Positions 21,230 through 33,462 of a DNA stretch of 64,000 bases are shown one piece after another. The DNA lies in assembly GCA_030998225.1 (NCBI GenBank), contig JAPYXD010000743.1, forward strand, positions 62,001 to 126,000. Direction: 5' to 3'. Position 1 is the first letter of the stretch. Every line of letters begins with the position of its first letter. Source of the stretch: Diplolepis rosae. Taxonomy: Eukaryota; Arthropoda; Insecta; Hymenoptera; Diplolepididae. Under the pieces are notes generated by a model. The model searched no databases, was not told where the DNA came from, and saw only the letters and a program-made list of their open reading frames with translations. The translations under genes and the position numbers were made by a program.

Positions 21230-22510
21230 ATAATTTGAAAACTTAACCATAAAATCAAAATTTTATAATGTGTAAAATCTTTTACATGAGAGTTTCAATA
21301 AATAAGTGTTAATTAAAGGATTTAATATTTAAGCAGGTTAATAATTTATATTCTAATTCACATACGAAATTACAATTACTAAACAATTTTTTTGTATGAA
21401 GTTGATTCAAGAAACCTTTACTATTGAGTAAAATACTTTAAATGCCATTTTTTGAAATACATAACATCTTTTACGTGACAATTTCAATATATAAGTGTAA
21501 ACAAAAGGTTTTTTTTTTAATGAATAAATTATATTTACATTTGCATACGAAATTACTCATTGAGATTTTTGCATGTGAGATTAGACATTGAGATTTCTTT
21601 TGTATGAAGATAATTCGACAAACTTTGACTGTAAATTAAAATACTTTAAATAAATTTTTTCAAATATTTAAAATCTTTTGTATGATCATTTTAATATATA
21701 CACTGCCATTAGAAATTACAGGTTCACTTATCTTCATTTTTATATTAACACGTGATGTAAAAGACTTCAGCTATTCTACAAATTTTTAACGATATTTTAT
21801 TCGAAATAAATATTTTTCAATTTCATATCAGAGAAATCTCAACATGTGATTTAATATTGAAATTTAAATATAATATATTTGATATTTAAAGAATCAAACC
21901 TTTTATTCACACTTGGATAGTCTCTAAATCATTTATATGCAAATACAATATAATTTATTTTTGAATAATCAAATCTTTTATTCACATTTATTTGATGAAA
22001 TTGTCATGTAAAAGATTTTATTTATTCTAAAAATTTTCTTGAGGTACTTTATTCTGAAGGAAATTTTTTGAAATTTATTTCTTACTAGACAAATCTCAAA
22101 GTTTAATTTCTTATGCAAAATAAAATATGTTTTTTAATTTTTTTAAATAATCAAATATCTTATTCAAACTTGTATATTAGAATTTTCATTAAAAAATTTT
22201 ACGTATTCAGAAATTTTGTTTCCAAATAATTGATTGTTAAATTTATAAAATTTACCTTATATTATAAAACTCTTAAGATGTAATTTCATATGTACTTGCA
22301 GCAGATATTGCTTGTGCGATGATTCACACATACGCACTGACATTTAAATTTGTATTAACCTTTCTTGTTTAAATATTTTGAAAAGCATTCACCTGAAATA
22401 AATATGTGAAAGATTTTATATAATTTTGGGTTGTTTTAAACACTTAAACAACTTTTTCAGTAAAAATTAATATCAATAAATGTTTATAGTTACAAGACGA
22501 GATATAAAAA
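21230..22510. repeat. Degenerate AT-rich repeat array, partly inverted
   Basis: The phrase TCTTTTAC-TGA-A-TTTCAATA-ATAAGTG recurs at ~21280, ~21470 and ~21665. Its reverse complement (TGTAAAAGA..., CACTT...) appears at ~21755, ~21890 and ~22010. The array looks like decayed ~200-bp units folded around ~21.7 kb. No coding sequence. Confidence 0.4.
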
Positions 22511-23239
22511 AATTTTTAGCTTCTTGAATCACGTACGTACTGCTTTTGGCGTTGTGTGTGTAACGTTCCCAATTCAAATCTGGACACACTGGTTTCGATG
22601 CGGCTGCACCATAATGGTGCATTTATACCGCCTGACCGGTGACGAAGATATTATCATGGAGACTAGATATAAGGAGACCAATCTCCATATATCACTGATC
22701 TCTATTGGCAATTCAAACTTACAATGCGAGACCTGGTGGTCGACAAGCGAACTAATCAATGTGGCTACAGTTGGGCTTCACGCAGCATTGTGTATACTAT
22801 TCTAAAGCCAGATGCTCACAGTGTAACGCAGTAATTAACCAATCGTTTGCCAAATAAATATATAGTTAACATAAAAAGTATGTGACAAGTGCATAAATAA
22901 ATATAAGCGTGAAAATGGAATTCTCACCGAAGAACAGGAAAGGAAAGGACTTCACCCGTAAAGGCAGTGCTTGTACGTACTAGCATAACGTATTTAACGA
23001 CAACAAAAGCATTTTTAGCACTTACAGATAAACATAATTTGAAAAGTCCTATTCTGATCAACAGTAAATACGTGAACGCCGAAGCCCTGCGGCAGCCATG
23101 ATTGTTTTCATGCAGCAGCGCCCCTAAGCCCGCGGTGGACGTTTGTTTTGCCAATAATACACTGGATACACAATTAATGCAAACTCTTCTTCTTCTTCTT
23201 GTTTGTGTGTGCTTCATCACGATCGTATAGGCAAATCTG
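22511..23239. other. Non-coding DNA of moderate GC content
   Basis: Open frames of 60-190 codons on both strands overlap here, but none has recognisable motifs. I do not support a gene. Confidence 0.4.
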
Positions 23240-23515
23240 GCATCTCCCGTGGTGGGGGCAGTGATCCCAGAATGCGTAAGATTTTTTCTCCCACCATGTT
23301 CCCGCGTGTAAGCAACACATATAAACGCGTCGTGTCGATGTATCCCCGCTCCATCGCTTGTTTGCACGCTTGCAAATAGAGAATTGGATGATTGCCACTG
23401 CTTCTTCGTTTTCTCTCGGCTTCGCTTCGGCTCTTGGGTTCGGTACTGTTGGTTCGTCGAAAGTCGAGAATTGCCGAGGATGCACGATTGTAACACGTAT
23501 ATTTTCAGATTTCAT
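23240..23515 (-). repeat. Copy of the foldback arm end (pair with 33352-33600)
   Basis: The reverse complement of 33352-33600 with scattered differences. Shared landmarks are CATTCTCGGCAATTCTCGAC (as complement), the GATGGAGCGGGGATAC segment and CACGCGGGAACGTGG. LTR copy B inserted immediately next to it (GCTG target duplication at 23516-23519). Confidence 0.8.
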
Positions 23516-23519
23516 GCTG

Positions 23520-23728
23520 TGTTACCAGGCCAGATGATGACCTCCTTCCCCCAGGTTTAGTTATCCATATATGTAGAGGTTGATGACCTCCCCCTCCTAG
23601 GTTTAGCTGTCTATATATGTAGAGGTTCAGTTCTTCTCTAACATCTCTCAAGAATAAAGACATACAAAGTGATATCAGTTTGATGTCACTACCTTTAAAA
23701 ATTAGAAATTTTAGTTTTCACTATAACA
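23520..23728 (+). repeat. 5' LTR of copy B
   Basis: TGTTACC...TATAACA, 209 bp. It contains two tandem blocks with AGGTTTAG-T-TC-ATATATGTAGAGGTT, TATA-like sequence, and an AATAAA signal near 23654. Compared with the 3' LTR it lacks a 14-bp segment bounded by CAG repeats, so the two LTRs differ by this event plus a few bases. Confidence 0.92.
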
Positions 23729-24570
23729 TTTTGGCGATCCTGCCACGATCCGCTTAAGTTCTCGGTTTTTAATTTCTACGAAAATCCACATAGAACGCGG
23801 ACCTGTGCGAGAATTGGAATCCACGGACCCAAGAAGCTAAAGAAACTTTACGAAGTTTTAAAAATAAGAAGAACTCCGGACTTCACTACGGTAAGCCCGA
23901 AAACAGGAATAAGTAGCTGATAATAAAAATTAGTTGGTGAATTTAGTAGCCACTATACCACGTAAATTATCAGTGAAAGATTCCATTAAAATTGAACGAG
24001 GCCCGCAATCAGGCGGAAGACGCATCTGCGTAAGTAAGCAGCCAACGCCCAGCCAGGCAACCGGTTCTCAACAGTAAGCTGACTCATCTCTTCGACACGT
24101 CAAGGAAGGCAGGCGGTCTACGGATCCCACATCAGGCCACGAGTAGCACAGTAAGCATTACTTCTAGAAAGTGAAAGTATTGTAAACATTTCTCAATCGA
24201 TCTTGGGCCTTAGAGTATAAATCCTCTTTACGTACGTTGCACGGCGACTGTAGTACGGTACAGGTGAGGTAAAGTTGAGGCAAGATCCGGTTGGCTATAC
24301 TCTGTGTGTTCACAAGCACTGGCCACCCTTAACAAATTAAGTATCACTACCTCAAAATCAGTAGCAGTTTGTAGCAACTTATACTGCATTTTGTTGTATT
24401 AAAAAATAAACATTTAAAATTTTACCGCGACATTCTACACCCGAGTCACAAACAATAGATAAGTAGGTACACTGGCGTTTGATAAACACCGAGATAGCAC
24501 GCTCTATCAAACTGACTCATCCTACGATACGGACTCATCCTCTTTAAATTTCCCAATCACAACCACTCTC
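23729..24570 (+). promoter_or_regulatory. Leader of copy B with primer-binding site
   Basis: The primer-binding site TGGCGATCCTGCCA starts 3 nt after the LTR. The ~840-bp leader contains donor-like sites such as ACGGTAAGCC near 23890 and CAGTAAGC near 24074 and 24148, possible 5' splice sites for an env message. Its GC content is higher than that of the host flanks. Confidence 0.65.
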
Positions 24571-25695
24571 ATGTCTCGAGCACAATCTCCCGTCAGGGCC
24601 CAGTCCCCCTCTTACACCACTGACGAATTACTAGTAAGGGTTCTCAGCCAAATGGAAACTCTGACTATCTCACGCCCTGAAAAAGAAAACGAAAATAGGA
24701 TAGATGAAATTTCAAGATTATCAAAGAAATTAGGAGGAGCAGGGACAGTAGAAACAGATAGTGAATCCCAGCAACGACCAGAAGCGACAGACGATCATTC
24801 TTCGGTCGAAGAAAAAACATTCCAAAGAAAAGAAACATTTAGACCAAGACAGGAAAATATTTACGGTCAATCACAATTTTTCCCAACAACTGTCCCAACA
24901 GCACCACACGAGGAACGGAAAATGGGAGCCAAGTTAGCAATTGAAACAATAAAGCCAATTCACGGTCAGGACGACATGGGAGTAGAAGATTTTATAAAAA
25001 CGGTAAAGAGAGCTAGAATAAGATGCGAAGAACCAGAAATTCTTTTAGATTTAATTTTAGCAAAGAAAATTACACACGTGGCAGAAAAAGCCATTAGATA
25101 TATGCAAATAAACTCCTATGAAGATTTATACGCGGCACTCAGACAAAATTTGAGACAAACCAGTTCTTTAATTTCATTAAAATCTAAAGTAGAAAGCTGC
25201 AAGCAAGGCTTAACAGAAACGGTTCAGAACTTCACGACGAGGTTTCGACAAATAACAAATGAAATAAATTACCTAGTCCAATCCCAGCACGTAAACCCCA
25301 CTAAACGAAGACTTAAAATAGAATTGGAAGAAGAAGAAGCCGTTAACCGTTACTTATTAAATTTAAAAAGAGAAATTGGAATGCAGGTACGTCTGTTAAA
25401 ACCGAACACAGTAAACGAGGCTCAAGCATTAGCCATCGAAACTGAAACATGGTTAAAAGACAGCCAACCTGTCAGACAAATTATCAAACCACCAGTAAAA
25501 ATATGGGCCAAATCACCCGGACCACCTCGACTCAGTGCAAATACTACACCTAGAGCACAGAATAGTACCATACCACTGAGTGACAGATTTAAAATGAATT
25601 GCTTCAAGTGCGGCAAAATAGGTCATATATCTTCACAGTGCCAAGTGAAGCAGGGTTTTCCCCAGGCCATGGTTTCAAGCGACTACCTCCGGTAA
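24571..25695 (+). pseudogene. gag: Gag of copy B, frameshifted C-terminal tail
   Basis: Begins at the first ATG after the leader (24571). A Ser/Pro-rich N-terminus is followed by the helical gag domain (from ~residue 115) and the CCHC knuckle CFKCGKIGHISSQC (~residues 343-356). After the knuckle, a run of four C instead of the five in copy A shifts the frame, and translation ends at 25695 instead of continuing in the acidic tail. That tail is still readable in another frame up to 25850. Gag builds the particle; loss of the tail also disturbs the normal gag-pol overlap. Confidence 0.88.
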
Positions 25696-25741
25696 GAGCA
25701 ATCCAAGAGGAAGAAACAGAAGCGGTAAACATGACAGATGA

Positions 25742-28700
25742 AGAAATAACGGAGCAACTGATCTTCGAGGAATCAGCCGAATTTCTTCCATATGCGGAAG
25801 ATTACGAACAATCGATGCCAGAAGAAAAACTGGAAGATACAGATTATTAGTAGACTCAGGAGCTGCTATAAACATAATCAAAGAAGAAATATTGGATGAT
25901 AGAGACGAAAGGCAATCTACCCACAAAACATTCCTAATGGGTAACGATCGGCATATCTCTAAATATTCTACAAAATTAAACTTTTTTGGACAAGAACACG
26001 TTTTCTACATAGTACCCAACGATTTTCCCTTACCAGAAGGAGGTATAATTGGAATTAAATTCTTTGAAAAATATCCAAGATATGCGATCACGAACAGTCA
26101 CCTCGTGCTAAATAAGGTAAAGCTACCTTTGCACCTAAGCAATGATTTCATACCAGGAAAATCCGAAAAGATATGTACAATTTCAACTGACGCAGAAGAT
26201 CAAGATATTATCATTATAGATGATAAGGAAATCCCCGACGGACTCTACACTATACGAAACGGACAAATAAAAATCCCATTGAAAAATAATGAGGATTACC
26301 CTAAAGAAGTAAATCTCCAGATTAGCTACGGACCTATATTAAAAATAATCACAAATGAAAGTAATGGACCTCAAATGACATTTCGACTAAATGAATTATT
26401 GAAAGCTTCAAGATTAGATCATTTAGAAAAAGACCAGAGAGAATTCATCAAAAAAATGATAGCCAGATACTCGGAAGTTTTCACGTTAGAATCAGACCCA
26501 CTTCCATGTACTAACCTTACCGAACATCAAATAGTACTTAAAAATGGAAAAATAATCAATCTAAGATCCCACAAATTACCCGAAAAACACCGACAGTTTG
26601 CCCTAGAAGAAACAGAAAAGTTATTAAAAAAGGGAATTATAAGAGAAAGCCAATCACCATACAACTCACCTTTATGGATAGTACCGAAAAAAGGAAATAA
26701 ATTAAGAATGGTAATTGACTACAGAAAGATTAATGAAGACACGGATCAAGATGCTTACCCATTACCAATGATCGATGATATACTAGATCACTTAGGAAAA
26801 GCTAAGTTCTTTTCTGACTTTGACCTCTCAGCCGGATTCCACCAAATCCCGATGAAGGAAGAAGACAAAAAGTACACTGCGTTTTCTACAACCCAAGGAC
26901 ATTTCGAATACAATCGCATGCCTTTCGGTTTAAAGAACGCACCAGCCACTTTCCAAAGAATGATGGATAATGCATTCAGAGGATTAATCGGAACAAAATG
27001 CTTTGCGTACATAGATGACATTGTGATATTCGGAAGCTCAATTCAGGAACATAATGAGAACTTAGTAGCAGTCATGGAAAGAATCTACCAGTTAGAACTA
27101 AGATTAGAACCGAAAAAATGTGAATACCTTAAACCAGAACTAGAATACCTTGGACACATAATAACCAAAGAAGGAGTCAAACCCAACCCTGAAAAATTAA
27201 ACTGCATAAAAGAATTCAGACCATTGAAAACTGTAAAAGATGTGCAATCATTTTTAGGACTTGCAGGTTACTATAGGAAATTCATCAAGAATTTCTCTAC
27301 TATAGCGAGACCCTTAACAAAGCTAACTCAGAAAGAGACAATATTCGATTGGACCCCAGACTGCGAAAAAGCATTTTGCGATTTGAAGAACGCATTGGTA
27401 ATCGCACCAGTTTTAAAATTCCCTGATTTTTCCAAACAATTTATACTGACTACGGACGCATCCAACTGTGGATTAGGAGCAGTATTGAGTCAAGACGGGC
27501 ACCCTTGTCTTTTTATATCAAGAACATTGAACAAAGCCGAAGAAAAATACACCACCTCTGAAAAAGAACTTTTAGCAATTGTATGGGCTATGAAACGCCT
27601 CAGACAATATCTTCTCGGAAAGAAATTCAAAATTCAAACAGACCACCGTGCTTTAGTTTGGCTACACAATGTGAAAGACCCTAGCTCAAGACTTTTACGA
27701 TGGAGACTTCGTATGGAAGAATACGAATATGAAATAGAATATGTAAAAGGAAAAGAAAATAAAGTAGCGGATTGTCTATCCAGACTTTTTCCCATCACTA
27801 AGGACACATTACAAGAAGCAATGGAAAAAACCGGAATTAGCACTGAAGAAGAAGAACCAAGCTTGGAAGACCAGTCACCGGAAATAGAAAGATTCGACAA
27901 GCCGCGAATAACAAAAGACAAAATATTAAAAGAAAAAATCAAATTAACCGCAAGGCGAATGAGAGAACCATCAGAAAATGAAACCACAGAAACGGAAGAA
28001 GAAATCACGGAAACACCAGGAGACAATACTAATTTATATACGGATTTTAAAAATTGGAAACTACAACCAGTCAAAGGCAAAATTAAAACAAAGCCTATCG
28101 GCAAACTTTGGAAAGAAGTTACTAAGGATGAAATGCCTATGTACAACGAAGAAGATTGGCTGTATAAATTAAGTTGGTTTATCGAAGAATTCTTTAACAG
28201 GAAACTCTCAATTGTTAGATTATCCTTTGGAGATCCTCTATTTACATTTCTGGAGCGAGAAGTAATTCGAGAAATAATGGAATTCCTATCAAACTATTAT
28301 CCAGATAAGAATTTCCACATTTGTTTCTCTACAACCCGAGAATTAACTAAGGAAGAACGAAAACAAATTATTAAAGAAGCTCATAGGGATCACACTGGAG
28401 AACAAAATACTATCGAAAAAGCCAAGAGAATCGGAATTTGGACCAACATGGACCAAGACATTAAGGACTATGTCAAAAAATGCCCTATATGCCAACTACA
28501 AAAGACCACGCGAATTAAGAATCAATCAGAAAGTATAATACCCGACATACCACTCAATCCAAATGATAAAATAGCACTGGATATTTTTGGACCGTTACCC
28601 ACTACACCTAGAGGTAACAAATACATACTTAGTATTCAGGATAGATTGACCAGATACACCACTTTAATACCGTTAGAAAGTGAAACCTCAACAGCAATAG

Positions 28701-29419
28701 TAGAAGCTCTGATAGAACAATATATTTACATTTATGGATCCCCTAAAACTATTCTCACTGATCAAGGGTCTAACTTTCTATCTGAGTTAATGGACCAATT
28801 TGAGAAAGCTTTGAAAATCAAACATATTAAAACTACAGCATTCCATCCACAATCCAACGGAAACATTGAAAGAATGCACTCAACCCTGAATAATCTGATC
28901 AAAACTAGCATGGCAGAAAATCAGAATAACTGGGACGAAAATCTAAAATATGTAACATTCGCAATAAATTCAACAGTAAATCAAACCACGGGATTCACAC
29001 CCTTTGAACTCACGTTTGGAAGATTACCAAATATACCATCTCAAATTGAAAACTCACCCAATTTAACCCATCAAGATCTGATTAGAAAATGGAGGAAAAA
29101 ACACGAGGAAAACATCAGAAAAGCTAGAGAGAGAATCCAAGTAGAATTAGAAAAAACTAAGAAAAGATTAGATGAAGGAATAATAAGAACACATCCTTTA
29201 TACAAGCCTGGAAGCCTAGTCAAAATCCTTAACAACACCAAACAAAACAAATTAGAACAATCCTGGAAAGGTCCTTACGAAGTTATAGATTACCTAGATA
29301 ATAATAATCTACGCATTAGGAATAAAGATAAAATACTGAGAGTACACATAGATCAGTGTATGCCTTATTTTTTAGATGAGGACTCTAGTACTTCTAATAG
29401 CGGCAATGGCCAACTGTAA
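25742..29419 (+). pseudogene. pol: Pol of copy B, separated from gag by a stop
   Basis: An open frame from the TGA at 25739-25741 to the TAA at 29417-29419, with protease DSGA, RT (FDLSAGFHQ, YIDDIVIF), RNase H (TDASNCGLGAVL, with the Glu in EKELLAIV kept), integrase zinc module, DIFGPLP and LTDQGSNF. The upstream TGA arises from a G-to-T-type difference relative to copy A. The body of the enzyme is otherwise intact and differs from copy A at scattered positions, including a 2-codon gap near 28090 (copy A has an extra NP). Confidence 0.9.
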
Positions 29420-30358
29420 AGCCAACTACACCTTACAACCGTCAAAATTCCCATTATAGAACAGGAAGAGGGTACCATCAAACATATTATACCTATCCCT
29501 TATCCTATCCAAAACCTATATTTTGCAGTAATTCCCGACCATGACTATTTAATAAAATTTAGAGACTCATATGTAATTACTGACAAGGAAACAATAAATA
29601 AATGTACGACGATAAGCGAATATAAAATTTGCGAAAGAAGCCAACCAAACCTTAGGCTGACTGACAGTGAAACATGCGAAGCTACGATATTCAAGCGATA
29701 CTCAGAGAACAAATGTAAAACTTCAACTTTTGCTTTACACAAAGAAACCCTCATACCCGTACTAAACGGATACATAATGGTACTAATGAACGAGGTATAT
29801 TTAGATATTAGCTGCGAAACAGGAATAGAACACCTAAAGATTAAACAACCCTCACTACTAACGGGCTCAAATTGTAAAATCTATAATGGAATGGACGCAC
29901 TGTACCTTAGCAAAAATCTAAAGGGACAATTTTACAACGAATTCAATGCGACCTACAACATTAGTTACTCTAACGACGATCTAAAAACCTTAGAAAGTAA
30001 ATTAATACGTCTCCCTAAAATCATAGATAACAATAAATTACGACAAGCCAAATTAAGCCTAGACGATGCAGAAAATATGTTAAAATCAATAGCCATTAAC
30101 AGAAGACTGAGAACATGGAGAGAAACAACTATGGATTGGTTAAGCTATTTAGGTTACGCAGCGCTAGGATTAGGATCAGCCTATGTTCTGTACAGATTAG
30201 AAATACTCGAATTCATACAAAAGTGTATGCCCAAAAAACTCTGTATATTCTGTGTAAAAACAAAGGTAACAACGCCGACGAACGTCGTCACGTACAATTC
30301 TAGCTTGCAACCCTTGGTGATCACCGAAATACCAAAAGTAAGGAGGGTAAGAATTTAG
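29420..30358 (+). pseudogene. Env remnant of copy B, C-terminal half
   Basis: The same structure as in copy A. A leader-peptide frame starts at 29376 inside the end of pol and stops at 29459. The C-terminal env half is then open in the pol phase, with cysteine-rich ectodomain, charged helix, one transmembrane segment and a short basic tail ending at 30358. At ~313 residues it is far shorter than a complete errantiviral envelope. The shared structure in both copies implies the deletion happened before they spread. Confidence 0.65.
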
Positions 30359-30394
30359 TAAATTAAGAGTCTAATTTATGTCTAAAAAGGGGAG

Positions 30395-30617
30395 TGTTAC
30401 CAGGCCAGATGATGACCTCCTTCCCCCAGGTTTAGTTATCCATATATGTAGAGGTTGATGACCTCCCCCTCCTAGGTTTACCTGTCTATATATGTAGAGG
30501 TTCAGGCATGCCTCGTCAGTTCTTCTCTAACATCTCTCAAGAATAAAGACATACAAAGTGATATCAGTTTGATGTCACTACCTTTAAAAATTAGAAAGTT
30601 TAGTTTTCACTATAACA
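30395..30617 (+). repeat. 3' LTR of copy B
   Basis: 223 bp, TGTTACC...TATAACA, preceded by the polypurine tract. It includes the GGCATGCCTCGTCA segment missing from its 5' partner. It is followed by the GCTG target duplication. Confidence 0.93.
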
Positions 30618-30621
30618 GCTG

Positions 30622-31967
30622 TCGGTTATTGAGTGGAAATTGAGAATTGTGTTTCTCTCAACTTTCTCGACATCGTGCAATAGAGGCGCGAAACATACGA
30701 CAATTTTAAATATATGAAATATGTTGTTTAAGATATTATATTTCTTTTTTTGAAATTTTTAGAAAATATCCCTAAAATTAATATCTGAAAAATCCTGTCA
30801 AATTATTTAAGGGTTTTAACACGTTAAATGTGAAAAATTTGAATCAATATATACATTTAAAACATTTTTAGCTTTTCAAAAATCAAAGCTTCAATTAGTA
30901 ATTACGAATTTCCATACTTCTTAACAAATTCGTACATTTAAACAATTTTCAGTTGGCAAGTTATTTTTCATTGAGAAGAGATGTACATAAAATTTATGTT
31001 TGAAATTTCCATTCTTAGTTTTATGTTAGAAATATTTTCATCTCAAGTTTTAGTAGCCTAATTGCAAATAAAAACCTGTAAATTTCGCAGATAAAATCGG
31101 TAAATTCTGTAGATTAAATATACAAATTATACAAATGGAAAATGTATTTTCTTTTAGTTCAATCTATTAATTTTACAAACACAGTTAGTCAGTTTACGGG
31201 CTATGTCGTAGATTCTGCAGATGAAAAATGTATATTCTATATATTCTATCTGTTTTTGTACAAAAAAAATTCTGTATATTCTACAGTTTTGAAAACTATA
31301 ATTTCAGTAGACTAAATCCTTTGTATATATACCAGAAGCAAATTTTTTGTATGCGAACCTTTTAAAATAAATGTCTTGCTGTTTAGAATTTGAAAAAATT
31401 ATTGTAGTGTCCAAACTATTATTTAACTACAAACATACTCATTCTGCGGCTACATGCAGAAAAATTGAAGTATTTGGTTCATCTTGTTACATTGTAAAAA
31501 GATTTTAAAACTCCAAAACAAATTTTTATGCTCAATCCAAAGTCTTTAAATGTTCAATGTCTCTAATCGAAATATTAAGTGAAAGATTTTCAAGTTCTAG
31601 AGATCAACCACTTATTTAATAAGACATTTCAAATTTTCCCACAATTTTACAAAATCTTATAAATCTTTATTTTAGGCCATTTTTGTTTTGAAATATTCAA
31701 GAAATACGTGTAATTATTTTAATTAAATACTTTGAAAACTTTTGCAATTGGCTGATCTGGCAAATTTTTTGAAAAATTTGAACGTTAATCGAAAAATCTT
31801 CCAATGAAATTCAAAGTCAAGAAATGTTGCTCAGGTCGAAAAACAATATAGTTTACACCGGATTTGCATTTAAATTTAATATTAATTTAATGTGGTCTAA
31901 GTACAAATTTTTAATTAAAAAAATTAATTGCTGTACTTTAATTTATTCATGATTGTATGGAATATGA
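30622..31967. other. AT-rich non-coding DNA
   Basis: No supportable gene, repeat or RNA. Only AT-rich sequence with short T-runs. Confidence 0.5.
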
Positions 31968-33462
31968 TTGCCATTGTCACTTCGTATTCTGTCGGCTTAG
32001 CTTCGGCTCTTCGGTTCGGTATTGTTGGTTCGTAGAAAGTTGAGGATTGTCGGGAATGCACGATTGCAACTTGTATTTTTTCGCCGGCTTGGCTAATTGC
32101 AAGATTTGGAGGTTGAGGTCGTATTCTGTCACTTTTGTTTACAAAATTTGACAACTCCAACAAAGGCTTGAAAACATTGACGTTTGAAGTCTTGAAATAT
32201 GATATGTTAATTACTTTCAGGACATTTTACAGGATGTTTTCGAGTGTGTAATCTACAGACAATATATGATAAATTACTGGAGGTTTATAAAGTTGTTATA
32301 TATTCAATATATTACATAAGAAAAGTGGAGGTTAGGTTTTAAATATATATATCATTCTCAAGTCTCAAGTGGTTTTAAATTTTGAAATTTCGTGGTTCAT
32401 TTTTCAAATGATTTAAAATATTGCAAATTTAGAATAATACTAATTATATTTTTTATACATTTATTCAGTTAGTCAACATTTATTTTAATGATATTTTCGT
32501 AAAGAAGCATGAAAATTAAAAAATTTGTAATTTATAACAATCTTTTAATATTTAAAATTTTGTTTTGCATAAGTACTTTCTTAAATTTTCATTAAATTAA
32601 ATATTAAATATTTATAATATTTTCAATGAAAATAGAGCATATATATGAAATATAATATTGTTTATCCCTATACTGATATAAGAATTTTAAGCAGTTAATA
32701 GTTTTGTAAAGTTTTAATAAAAAAACTTGTAGTTATATTAATAAGTTTTCCTCTCAAAGTTGTGGTTTTTATTATTTCATATATATGCTCTATTTTCATT
32801 GAAAATATTATAAATATTTAATTTAATGAAAATTTAAGAAAGTACTTATGCAAAAAAAAAATTTTAATATGAATAGACTGTTTTATAAATTACAAATTTT
32901 TTAATTTTCATGCTTCTTTACGAAAATGTCATTAAAATTAATGTTGACTAACTGAATAAATTTATAAAAAATATAATTAGTATTATTCTAAATTTGCAAT
33001 ATTTTAAACCAATTGAAAAATGAAACACGAAATTTCAAAATTTAAAACCACTTGAGACTTGAGTATGAAATATATACTTTAAACCTAACCTCCACTTTTC
33101 TTATGTAATATATTGAATATATAACAACTTTATAGACCTCCAGTAACTTATCATATATTGTCTGCAGATTACACACTCGAAAACATCCTGTAAAATGTCC
33201 TGAAAGTAATTAACATATCATATTTCAAGACTTCAAACGTCAATGTTTTCAAGCCTTTATTGGAGTTGTCAAATTTTGTAAACAAAAGTGACAGAATACG
33301 ACACCAACCTCCAAATCCTCCAAATCTTGAAAGTAGCCAAGCCGGCGAAAAAATACAAGTTGCAATCGTGCATTCTCGGCAATTCTCGACTTTCGACGAA
33401 CCAACAGTACCGAACCCAACAGCCGAAGCGAAGCCGATAGAAAACGAAGAAGCAGTGGCTAT
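31968..33462. mobile_element. Foldback element, ~690-bp arms
   Basis: Arms 31968-32655 and 32776-33462 are reverse complements with moderate divergence, around a ~120-bp unpaired centre. Landmarks: CGTGCATTCTCGGCAATTCT/its complement in the outer arm, GTGGAGGTTAGGTTT in the middle, GCTCTATTTTCATTGAAAA near the centre. The outer arm continues to ~33600 on the right only, and a third copy of that end is at 23240-23515. One reading frame through the outer arm is open in all three copies, but the differences are mostly amino-acid changing, so I treat it as non-coding. Confidence 0.8.

Larger units (their letters stand above)
23520..30617 (+). mobile_element. Gypsy-type LTR retrotransposon, copy B
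   Basis: 5' LTR 23520-23728, primer-binding site from 23732, gag 24571, pol to 29419, env remnant to 30358, polypurine AAAAAGGGGAG (30384-30394), 3' LTR 30395-30617. The 4-bp GCTG target duplication is at 23516-23519 and 30618-30621. Gag has a one-base loss in a C run near 25663, and pol has an in-frame TGA at 25739-25741 upstream of the protease, so this copy cannot make a complete polyprotein. Confidence 0.95.

Noticed and set aside
22524..22805. 93-codon frame in a GC-normal stretch
   Set aside because: No ATG start, no motif, and overlapped by an equally plausible frame on the other strand.
22924..23496. 190-codon minus-strand frame
   Set aside because: Overlaps the foldback-arm repeat; low-complexity basic and cysteine mix with no recognisable domain.
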